In this document: one piece after another, positions 10,801 to 22,800 of the stretch
Layout: each line of letters starts with the position of its first letter
Numbering within the stretch: position 1 is the stretch's first letter
From: Stomorhina lunata
Taxonomy: Eukaryota; Arthropoda; Insecta; Diptera; Rhiniidae
DNA: 64,000 bases
Direction of reading: 5' to 3'
NCBI GenBank assembly: GCA_933228675.1
Contig: OW121744.1
Span: 56,873,775 to 56,937,774, forward strand
Made by a program: the position numbers and the translations under genes
Notes under the pieces: generated by a model
Told to the model about the DNA's origin: nothing
The model's input: only the letters and a program-made list of their open reading frames with translations
Database searches by the model: none

Positions 10801-13800
10801 CCAAAACAAATTTCCTTCGAGATTAAAATTATTTTAACCGGAAATATTTATCATAATAAAGAAAATCAAAGCTCATTTATCCCAACACTTAATTATAATT
10901 TTATTCGTCCCCAAAACTTGAGCATTTGTAATGAAGCATAACAAATAATTATAACGTTCTGGAATTCAATTTCAAATGAAATTCACAAAACATTTCAAAT
11001 GTTTTATTAAATTTCAAACAACTTGTTTAAGAAATAACAAAAATTTTTAACGTTTCACTTGTCATGAGTTATGAATGAAAGATAAACTTAAAAAATACTA
11101 ACAAATAAATAAGTCTGTCTGTCTGTCAGCTTAAGTGATTTTCGGTTAAATGTATCATTTTCATATTTTGCTTCGCACTTACACGCTTGACTTATTTCAA
11201 GTCAGAGATTTATATTCATCGCCTCATAATCACATTAACCACTAAATAACTCATATATTGTACGAGTCATCTTGATATGGGCATACAACCCCTAACAGTA
11301 ACAATCGTTTGTGTTCAGGTTTGAAAATTTGTTGGCTTCTATTGAAGAATATTGCCTTGAAATTAAAAAGGCTCGAACTTAGTAGCACCCCTTCATAAAA
11401 TTACAACATTGATAAATTTGTATCTTTGGGATAAACAGTGCACTGTGGGGTATAAAACGTTAAATGTCGCACAATGATTTGAAACAAAAAAAGGTGGTCG
11501 TAAATCTAAATCTTCTAAACTGGAGCCGAACAGCTCTACAGCACAATGTGCGAACTTTTACAAAAGAGCTTTTGAGCTTTCACACCGTGTATGAGCGAGA
11601 AACAACTATATTTGTCCCGCTCACACTAACGTAAAATTGTCTTTGCAAAGTCAGTGCTGCCAGATTATATTTTTTTGCTTCCAAAGCTGTTTACCACAAA
11701 TGCAAATATTAATGTATGTGTTTTTGTACAGGTCTGTTCACAGCTAGCATTTTTGGAAAATTTGAATTAAATATGAGCCTTTTTTGACTTCACTGCACGA
11801 TTAAAATGATCATTTATGATATCACTTATGAGTCAAAAATGATATTTTTATGTGAGAAAATGGTATCCTTCATGTGACTCTTCAAAACGAGTCTTTAATG
11901 ACTCGTTTTGCTGATTAGAATATGACTGCACATTCTCTTTCTTATATGACCTTTATTTACAATCTGTTAAGGTCAAAGCCCGAGCATATTTTAGAAATCC
12001 ATGATTACAGTACGTTGTAGGGAATTATGGTCCATTTTATTGGTTTATCACTAATTACAATGTATATTTTATAACAATTGTTATTATTTCCACAAATATT
12101 TTTAATGTAGATAACACTACTTTTTGATTATGAGTAATAATAGCACAAACACAATTTGTAAAAAAAATGTTTTAGAACTATTTTTCTTTCTTAAAATTTA
12201 TATGACATATGACAGATAAGCCAAGGAACACGTTTCTATTAAAAACCATTTTGGTCGAAAATGTAGATAGCACTTTTTGAATATAAAGCGTCGATATCTT
12301 TTTTTTAGCACACCTAATATCTATTTTTAGAACAGTAAAGTTACGTTAATAATTACAGAAATTGGTGTTACCGAGACCGAGGATCAAACCTAGGCTGGCT
12401 GAATATGATATGTTTTGCGACGTGCTAACCAACTAAGCCACATCACCCATAATGAAATACGAGTCTTTTTGTGGCATTTTCTTATCATCTAAAAAAATTA
12501 TATTACTCACATTTTACAAGATTTGTTGTGCTATTTTTAACTAGTCGCTTGCTAAGCGTCTATGAGTCTTTTTGTACACTTTTTTGATCATCAAACTGAT
12601 TGCACATATTCTGCTTTCAAATAGTCGCTTTCAAGGTATTTTCTGAGTCTTTTTGTGGTCTTTTTTGTTTACCAAACTGATTAAAATAACATAAAAAACA
12701 GTCGTATTAAGATCGTTTGTACGATAAGATTTTGTCTGCACACATTCTGCAAGAATTGTTTGGGCTTGTGTAAACTAGTCATTTTCTGAGCGTTTTAAGG
12801 AGTCTTTTTGGAATCCTTTTTAGATCACCAAGCTGATTAATTAATTTTGCTGATTTTATCGTCAACAATCACCAAATTGCTAGCTGGGTTTGTACAGGTC
12901 TGATCTAAACTGTAAGTCTGATTGTATTAGTAGGTTAGGTTAGATAGGCACCCAATGTAAAGTCAGTGTCACTTGGGTCCTAGAAATGGTCCCTTTGTGG
13001 TACCTGCAAGGGATAGACTGGAAAAGAAAAACAAAGATAATTATTCTAGGCCATCGGTGAAAGGCTTATCAAGTCAGCCTGTAGTCCTGATAAATGAGTC
13101 TATTTTACGAATGTAAATACTCGCTAGATCTGATAAATCATGCAGAAAGGCAACCCCTAACTATCTCCTCCTCTTCTATGTATGTTGTCACAACTGCGAC
13201 AGTAATCATGCTGTTAAAGGTTAAGTTTTCTGGCATGCAGCCCAAAAACTGCAATGAACTTTTAAGGTTGGGATTAGGATGCGGAGTCTGTGGCGAGGTA
13301 GAGATACCAAGAATTTTGAACGTTTAATGTTGTAAGTGGGCCATGTTTGCCTGGATATTGAACAAGTGATATCCAATGACCAATTGATCTACGATGATGC
13401 GTAAAGAAATTGCCTAATTACTGATTTGAAGGCGGATAGCGGTAAGCCCGTAAATTGGTCGATATTATCCTGAAGAGCACGGGATTTAGCAAGTTTGTCC
13501 GCAGTGGTTACCAGGTACGTTGTTGTGCCCGGGTACCCAGAAAAGTTCGATATTGCAATGCCTCGCCATCTCGTTAAAAGATGCCCGGTATTCGCAAGTA
13601 AAAACAGATGTCGTGTGGACATTAGATAGCGATTTTATGGCAGCCTGACTGTCGATACAGAAACGAATATCCCTGTCATATATTCTGTGATATCTTAACC
13701 ATTTCACAGCTTTACATATGGCCGATATCTCGGATTAAAGAATACTACATTGATCAGGAAGCCTAAAACAAATTTGCGCCATAGCCTCCAGGCATAATCT

Positions 13801-16800
13801 TTGTCTTGAAGGTGACCTGAGCTTTGGCTTAGAAGACATACGTCTTTAGCGTATTCCAAGTGCTCGAGTTGTTTAAAGGGTGTCCATTGGATACCACGTC
13901 TACCATTCAGTGCCGTGCGCATTATATTATCGATGACAAAGATAAAAAGTATATTTGACAAGATACATACTTGTCTGACACCAGTAGTAACTTCGAACGG
14001 ATTAGACAATTTACCTTTATGTTGAACCCGACATTTAAAGTCCACATTAACCGAATTAACTTCAAAATTTTCGTTGGCATGTTACGGGTTTCTAAAATTC
14101 TCCATAGATAGCTCCTATTGACACTATCGAAGGCCTTCACAAAGTCGATAAACGCTAGGTAAATGGGGGTGCGGAATTCATTACATTGCTCCAGTACTAT
14201 TTTTACTCTGTTGATTACATCAACACAAGATAGATTCTCTCAGAACCCAAACTGATTTTCTCTGATTATCTCCTTGAGATATTGTCATTGCCCGGGGCCT
14301 TGTTGCGCTTAAGGCGTTTAATGGCATTCTTCACTTCTTGTATTGTTGGTGGACTGTCAGAAATTCCTCTGAATATACTATCATGGTTGGTTTCATTATG
14401 CACTTCAGCCAGTGGTGTTAATCCAATAGGGTTGTTAAGTGTTGACTTGAAGTGCTCCATCCAGCGTATTAGTTGTTCAAACGCAGTTGAAAGGAGTGTG
14501 TCAATACTACTCAAGATGGGGCTGTTACTGTAAGTAGGTTTGCCACACAACGCTCTTGATATGTTATACAAGGTCTTCATATCGCCTTTGCTTGCAGCAG
14601 ATTCAGCTTGGCTCGCTTGCTCGTCTATCCACATTCTCTTGTCCCTTCTTGCAGACTTTTTTATTGGATAGATCACGATATGTTGCACTAAGGGCTTCAT
14701 CATCTTCGTTTTCATTTAGCATTGTATTTTTTTTAGTGATCTGCGTTGTTCTACCAAATCCCATGTTGCCTGTGTTATCCAAATTTTTCTTTTGTGATCT
14801 TTAAATCCTAGGATTTGTTGACCAACTTAATTTTATGTTTGTGTGACACACCTGGAAATTTCATTAGTTCTGTCACCGTTGTTGTTTATTACATCTGGAA
14901 GCCGATTCCTTATGGACGTAATAAAGGCATTCCGATGACTTTCGGATTCCAGTTTCCCTATATCTATTTTCAGATCTGCTTTCGCAGTATCAGACCTCAG
15001 AGCAGCAACCTTTAGTCGAATTTTACACATCACTAAATGATGGTCGCTATTTATATCAGCTCCGCGCCTCGAGCGTACATCAAGTAAAGATGATCGCCAA
15101 TTAGAATTTATTAAAATAGGGTCGATTTGGTTCTTAGTGATGCCATTCGGCGAAATCCAGGCTATTTTATGCTGTTCTTTATGAGGAAAAATAGTGCCAC
15201 CCACAACAAGATTCTTTTCGCCACATAGCCTTTCTCCTTTATCGTTTCTTACTCCGACACCGTGTTTACCAATATAACGTTCCAAACCGGTATTATTTGA
15301 ACCTACCTTAGCGTTAAAGCCGCCAAGTATCGTGGTGATATCACAGTTATGTACATTGCTGTTCATCCAACTGCTTAGTACACCATAAAATTCATCCTTA
15401 TCATTTTCAGATTGGATTTCAGTCGGAGCGTAGACACTGATAATTATCAAATTGCCGGCTTTAGTTTTGATCTTTATTGCCACGAGCCTCTCACTGATAG
15501 GATACCACGCTATCATGGACTTAGCTATTTTTTTCGATATTACGAATCCCACACCTCTACTATGCTATTCTTTCATGCCTATATTAGGTTTTATAGTCCG
15601 ATTTCTTCGGATATAATTGGTTTCATTCATCAGAATGTTCTTGCATAGATTAGGCACCTCCAAAATCCTTGTGCCAGCTGCCGTAGCAGGGGGATTTCTT
15701 GCATGATTACCCCTTGGAGTAGTATATTCTGTAATGTTGTTTCTTTCCATGGGGATTTCTTGCATGATTACCCCTTGGTGTAGTATATTCTGTAATGTTG
15801 TTTCTTTCCATGCTTAAAACATCGTAAGTGCTAAGTCGAATTGAATACAGTTGTTACCTGTTAGCAGGAAACCCAGGCAACAACTGCATCCCATTCACAA
15901 CTGCATTTTAAAAAGTTTCAAAATCGGCTTGACTTTTTATGATGATTTTGTTGAAAAATGTGTTGTTTTCGTTTAGTATTTTAGCACAGGCTCATCCCAA
16001 AAATTCATTGTTAAAATGTTCCAACTTTTTAAATAACAGGGGAAGACAGCTTGATTTTTGACATTTCATCATTTGACAGCCAATTTACTTTCTTACCTAA
16101 AATTTGCTAATCCTGTGGATTAAAACAAAACCACAATAAAGTATTTCTATACTGAAAGTATCGCAATCTGCCTATTAATTAATACTAGCGTAAATTTAAA
16201 TAAAACTTTATCGAATGAACACCTTTCTATCCCACTGTTTCATCATCGTTAGAAAAACAAATTTCCAAATATTTCGTGAGCACTCCAAAATAGTTCAAAT
16301 AGAAAAATTAACAATTCACTTTAGGTTTAGTCTCATAATTTTCAAAATGCCAGACCACAAAAAGAAATTTTTGACGCCTCATGGATAAAAATGGGCCACT
16401 GTGGCGTCATGAAGCTTAAATTGTGGTTTAAATCTAATGACAGCAGCAACAGCAGTAGACAATTCTAATGTAAAGTGTGATTTGAGTGTTGTTGTTGTTG
16501 TAGCATTAACTTGTGTGTATGTGAATAATATTATTTACAACAATTGGACTGGAATGGGTAGATGAAGAGGAGGAATGGAGCCCCGGCGTAATGTCAGTTA
16601 TGAATATTTAATTTGTAATGAAAACGACGACAACACCAAAAACATTAACATTCAATTAGATTTGGCTTTTAAATGTATTTAATGTTGTTGTTGGCTAAGA
16701 TTATTGTTATTGTAGTTGTCATAGTTAAAGTTTGTTTTTTTTTTTTTGCCAAAGTCATATTTATTCCAATTTAAAGTGAATTTTTATGCTTATCCATTTT

Positions 16801-19800
16801 GACTTGACTTGAAATGTTATTGTTGCAAATGATTTCATAAATAAGAAAATCCTTTTTATAAAGAGCGTGAAAGAGATAGATAGAGTGTTGAAATGAGTGA
16901 TTTAATTTTCGGTCCGTTAACCCTCCCCAGCCATTTCATTTTGACATTATGAATGGACGTCAACGTCTTATTTATTTTACACACATTTTACATTTAATCA
17001 AAATTCGTCATCGTAAAATGTTGATAGTTAACTCGTATCCCCATGAATGAATTTGGGTTTGATTGAAATTTATGAAAATATTATACCTACATCTGTGGTC
17101 CTTTTTAAGAAGTATATTTTGATTTTGGTGTAATAAAAAAGTGTTAAGTTTTAGCTTAGCAAAATGCCAGAATATTCTTTTGATAAGCGTTTAAAACAGT
17201 TAAAACTTTTTCTTTTTGATTGACATGATACATAGAAATTTTTAATGTTTATTATGCTAATTTTTGTTATACTTTTTTCTATTAATGGTCTATCACTTGA
17301 AATATGACTTAATTAGTTACAGTGTAGCCAATTTGGAATCTTTCATAACAGAATAATGCAATTTTGAAAATTTCCTTAGTTTGTAATATGAAAAAATGCG
17401 AGGGCAGGTCAAAAAGTCCAAGACTTTTTGAATTTTCAGGAAAATTCAAATTGCTCTTGTTTAATGTCAACTATCAGATTACTCCAGTCCAAATATGAAA
17501 AATCTGCTTCATATATTAATATATCTGTGGCAATACGGAAGAATAGCTTAAGTCAAAAATTTATGTTTTGATATATCATCTATTTTGTGAAATTTTTCTT
17601 GTGCTTTATTTCTGCGAATTTATGAAAAAATATATTGGTAATAGGTTTATTAGAGAAGAATATTAAAAAAAAATATTGGTAAATTCAGAATATTTCACGT
17701 TTTTTCTACTTAAGCTCTTTTTCGAAACTGAAATTTGCGTTAACCTGGACCTTAAGTGACTTTAAGTAGTTCTGTTTAAATAAAAAGTATATATTGTGTA
17801 GTTTTATATAAACATAAGTTGTTTGAAAAGAATGACTTTAATTTTTTAAAGGTAAACATTTATACTATTTTTTCAAAACGGACTAAACACATTTAAGCGC
17901 CTTTGCTTCTGTATTGCAATAAACACCTTAACTCAATTCTCTCCTATGTCGACTTAAGCTACTCTGCCATAATGCCACAGATATAAGTCCCGTTTCACAC
18001 GAATCAGGTTTTCTTGATCAGTTTTTCTTTAAATCTCTTTGAACCTGCATTCACGTTCACACACAAACATTTTCTTCATCAGTTTTCATTTTATTTTCCT
18101 TAAATTTCATACATATTTTCAAAATTTTCGTAAACTTGATAGTACAGTCAGGTTTGCTCAATTTTAATTGTGTCACTTTTTTCTCATACAAATTCAAGAC
18201 TTGATAAGCCAAACCTGACTAATGTAAAAGTAGACTAATTATAAACCATGGCAAAAAAATTGTAAGGTATAACCGTTCTCTCTTACAAAAAAAATTTTTG
18301 AAGTAAATGCGAAATGTTTGAAATATGTTTTTTGTAAACAATTATAAAAGTCGTTGCCACATTTGAGAAATGGGAATATTATTATCAGGAAATTTTGAAC
18401 GTATAATGTGTAATGTGTTGTAAACATTTCGTTAAAAATAAAGTTTAGCGGACTGTACAAGGAAAAAAAAAAACTTGAGACAATTCAATTTTGTCATAAT
18501 ATATTTAAAGTATTTTTGTGTAACATATTTTTTTATAATTTATGCTACAGTTTCTTCAGCTTCTTTTCGGGATTGAAAATTTTATTTTCACCAACATTTT
18601 ATTTAAAAAACTTATCTTCAAATATGTTCTTATAGATAGATTTTGGTGTGATCTTTTATAGTATGAGAATTATGGGCTTTTTAAATTTCAAAAATTATAC
18701 GGCATAACTTTAGAACTATCAAACAAAAGCTACTGAAAGTATCATTCAAATGATATACATTCTTCCGATCTATAAAGATTAAGAGCTCATATACTCAAAG
18801 CTTATTTTTACAACCGACTTTGTTTATAAAACTTAGCATATCTTAAAATAATATAGACATAAGTATGGTCTTTTATATAATGAATTTTATACAGGATATA
18901 CTGGGCTTTTATATAACATAAACTACTTAGCTCTAGCATATGTAGCGTGTTAGTTATGACAGCGTAAAATTTCACTTTTATTGAGTTAGAGTTACATAAA
19001 TATACATTTTTATATTATATATAAAATGTAAATATATTTTTTTTGTCAATATCTACAACGGTAGTCGGTAGTCGTGTGGCTATGTCGAAGCTTAAAAAAA
19101 TGACTTCTATTTGAATAAATGTATTCTAATTTTAACAGGTTGTAGCCCGTAGCCTGCAGTCGTGATTGTGTTTATAGTATAATAGCAAACAGAAACTGGG
19201 ATTTTCAAAAGTAGTATGGTAGCATAATTTGAGAAAAGAAAATAATAATTCGATCAAACGTCAGAAAGTTAATATGGCTGACAAAAGAGAGAACGGTTAT
19301 ACCTTACTAATTTCTTTTATCATGTTATAAACTATAGTTTGTGTCAGGGATGGAAAATGTCTTTCTTGATTTTGTAACAAATGAAAGAACAAAATGTACT
19401 TTTTGGACCATTATGGTACCATTTTCTATACAATTTTTGAATTTATACAATACTTTGAATTGAAATTGGAAACATATTGGTTTTAAAAATTACTCATTTC
19501 ACGGGTATCAAATTCGAAACTATATAATACAGTGGGTCTTATTTTGTCTGGATATTAATTTATCACTCTGCAACTAAACTACGTACCTAAAAATTTAAAA
19601 TTATAAAGGGTTATCCATGGTTTCAAAAGTATAGGATTGGAATTCGACATCTGTCAAATTTAGTTAAGCCAATTTCTTTCTTTTCAGTTGAAAGTCTGAC
19701 ATTGACGAAAATGGATCGCTTAAGTATCACACAACGCATTTAAATGATCAAAACATACTAAAAAAATGGTGATTCTGCAACAGCCACATATCGTGATTTA

Positions 19801-22800
19801 AGAGGACATTATGGCAGGCACCACTCGATAGTTTCGATAGTTTGAGTAAAACTATCGATACTATCGGATCTTCTTAAGTGCTACTTTAGCCAAATTAAAC
19901 AAACAAGAATAGTAAACCAAGCCCGATCGTAAGAATACCCTACGTACATTTCATAAATTTGATTATACAAACATTTTCTTAAGACTTATACGACTATAAT
20001 TAATATATTTCCGTCATTGGGTCTTATGTGATAACTAGGGTCAAATTTTGATCGATAAGGTGGTGTAGAGTATGCATAACTTATTCACTTGATTTTTGTA
20101 ACATAATTGTTATTTCACGAAAAACGAATTCGATTATATTGATGCCGATATTAACCGCTGCCTCTGGCTAAATGTGTATGTTTTATTTTTATATTTTTAC
20201 CCGAACAAATCAGCTGATTTGTACAATTGGCTCCCAAAATAGGGCACCTCAGACTCATAAATCACTTACAAACGATATATATGTAATGTCATATTCCAAC
20301 CGATTTGAAGAATCACACTATATAACAAATACATAGATCAAGCTCTACAAAAAACATTGCTACATGCATATCCTATCTCTTATGGTTTTAAAGATAATCG
20401 ACTTCAAAAATTTTAATTTTAAATTTTTGTTCTATACTATACCGAGTTTTTCCTAATATCCGATCTATATATAACTCGATTTTCTTGATTTAAAGTTTTC
20501 TAAATAAGAACGATTTTAAATATTCTACATAAAATTTGGATTTAATATTTGAATACAAATATTGATATTTAATTTTATTTATTGACCAAAACTAAGAAAT
20601 ATTTAAGAGCTGTTAAGCATAATGTTAAAATTTGGGCCATTCTAATGAAAATACGGAAAATACCTCAATGAAAATAAGGATAGCAAATTATTATATTGTC
20701 ATCCAACATTGACTTGTGGTCCGAATTTGAGCCAAATCGGTTAAGAGGAAGTGGGTCAAAAATAAGTTGACACATTTGAAACGGAAGTACGAACAAGAAT
20801 TAAGAAAAATAGATCTAAAGTTGAACTTTAAGCTTAAGTATCTTAACAACCGTTGTACAGATATTAATAAGACCTAAACTTGTCCAAAGCTTAAGATGTT
20901 ATCTATTAACTTAAAACAGAATTACTTTATTAGTTAAACAGTTACAGAGGTTTGAATGAAAAACGATTCAGAACTACTGTTCGGCGGTTAAAAAACCGCG
21001 CAAAATAATTTACAAAAAATGTAAATCGACTTTGTATTTACAATTAAAATTTTCCGATCGTATCTATAGTAAAAAAAAAGCTATCGATATTTTATAAAAA
21101 TAAAACTATCGATAGTATTATCGATTGTGTTGCAGTTTTAGATTATGGTTTACATAATCGTCCAATTACGCAAGAAATTGGCAAAATTGTGAAGAAATTT
21201 GAAGAGACTGGAGTGGTTATATATATTGTAAGGCCTGTGTCGTTTCGGTCGTTCCGCTGAAAATATCGCTGCTGTAAGTAAAAGTGTTGCCGAAGACCCG
21301 AATGTGTCGATTCCTCGTCGTTCTCAGGAATTAGGACTGTCTTACGGCACATTATGGATTATTTTGCATTTAGATCTACACCTAATCCATATAAAGTCCA
21401 GCTTACACAACAACTGAAGCCAGCTGATCAATCATAACGTCGTAGATACGTGGAATGGGTGCTTGAACAGCAGGCGGTGGACGGCGATTTTTCGAACAAA
21501 ATTTTATTCAGCGATGAAGCACATTTATCGCTTTTTTTGTATGTTAATAAACAAAATTGGCGTATTTGGGGTTCTGAGAATATTCAAATAATTGAAGAGA
21601 GGCCATTATATCTAGAAAAAGTCACTGTTTCAAAAACGACGATGGGACGACTGTCACCGTATGAGCGTTATGGTCATATGATAACCGACTTTTTTGCCTG
21701 ATATTGAAGAATACGACTTGGAGAATATGTAGTTTCAACAAGACGGTGCCACATGACACACAACTCGAGAGAATATGGCTTTATTGCAAGAGACATTTCC
21801 CGACCGCGTAGTTTCTTGTAGTGGCGATATCAACTGGCCACCAAGATCATGTGATTTGACACCATTAGACTTTTTTGTGGGGCTACGCGAAATACCGTGT
21901 TTATGCAGTTAAATAAAGTCAAGTTATGGCTGAAATTTGTAAAGTACGATTGTCAACAAATCTAAAAGATTTGATAATGTTTAGAAAAATATCGGAGGTT
22001 GATTTTGCTATCAGACGAAAACTTTATACGAGTTTTATGCATAATTTAGTTACTTCAGGCAGTGGGTCCAATATAAGACCACCTTTCACGGAGCTTGAAA
22101 TAAATTTTTAAAGGATCTTAAATGTGAGGTAATATCAAATATAAACTAATTTAAAATTTAATACATTCACTCACAGTAACTATTTATACTCGTATTATCG
22201 TCATTAGCCATCATCTAGTTAGTACCCGAAAATCAGAGAGTGCTGCTGAGTCAATCAAAATAGCACGAGTAAGTCTCAAGTTGCAAACATCAGTACAATG
22301 GGATTGAAATCATGTTAGCTACATATGAAAATTTGTTTGACATTTAAATCTTTAAAAACTAAAATTTCAATTTCAGATTATAGGTTTAAAGCCAGTTGGT
22401 TCCGTTACAATGAAATTAATAATTAGCAAATTGTATCGAGTAGGACGTGGTAGTAACACGGTACCAATAAGATTAAAAATCTACCAAAAAAGCGCAATTG
22501 TACCAAGTTTGCCATCCCTGGTTTGTGATTGGCAGCCATTGGTAGCAAAGAAGAAAAGAGAATTTCTTAAGCATTTATCACCAAGGCTGCCAGATTTAAT
22601 GTTTTGGTCCCAAACGTGGATGGCGAAAATTTTAGTTTTGGCTTAAAAATGTACACCAATTTTTTGGGGAAATTTTTTAGATTAGTTAATTATTCTTCTA
22701 CCATAAAACTAACTACAGGAAAAGGAGATTTTTGTCCCTCACAGGCTCAAATTATTTCCAATAATATTGAGCAGGATATAATCTTGCCATCAGAACATAT

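Larger units (their letters stand above)
11737..12888. mobile_element. 1.15-kb inverted-repeat element with 14-bp flanking repeat and tRNA-like segment
   Basis: The direct repeat TTTGTACAGGTCTG flanks the unit at 11,723-11,736 and 12,889-12,902. Inside it the ends are inverted: CACAGCTAGCATTTTTGG on the left, and CCCAGCTAGCAATTTGG as the reverse complement of the right end. The body holds a hairpin (11,883-11,910), a tRNA-like stretch on the minus strand (12,364-12,449) and degenerate tandem units starting GAGTCTTTTTG. It has no ORF. The superfamily is unknown, since 14 bp is longer than the usual cut-and-paste target duplications. Confidence 0.6.
19826..21133. mobile_element. Insertion in the mariner relic, ends rich in CTATCGATAG
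   Basis: The insertion interrupts the transposase frame. ATTATGG is found on both sides of the break (about 19,813 and 21,141), consistent with a 7-8-bp target duplication. The ends carry CGATAGTTT and ACTATCGATA motifs in inverted order. The body holds the start of family C (19,905-20,090) and a relative of M2 (20,220-20,560), so it is itself composite. It has no ORF. It may be hAT-like. Confidence 0.55.
19690..22111 (+). pseudogene. Tc1/mariner-superfamily transposase relic, split by an insertion
   Basis: The N-terminal part reads MDRLSITQR... and [17 protein letters not shown] (19,711-19,820), the helix-turn-helix start of a mariner-type transposase. It resumes at 21,137 with [43 protein letters not shown] [13 protein letters not shown] (first catalytic Asp), [21 protein letters not shown] and a [19 protein letters not shown] block. 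Frameshifts and stops are frequent. About 1.3 kb of foreign DNA separates the two parts. A second relic with similar motifs lies at 30,600-32,900. The transposase would act on its own terminal repeats, which I could not define. Confidence 0.8.

Noticed and set aside
12364..12449. Functional tRNA gene
   Set aside because: The acceptor and anticodon arms do not fold, although A- and B-box-like motifs are present.
12940..12970. Telomere-like TTAGG repeats (GGTTAGGTTAG)
   Set aside because: Only two to three units, at the 3' end of a LINE where such tails are usual; flies lack TTAGG telomeres.
22060..22090. CAGTGGGTC near 19,534 and again near 22,060 as terminal repeats of the mariner relic
   Set aside because: The two are in the same orientation and the second lies within the coding frame, so they are not inverted ends.
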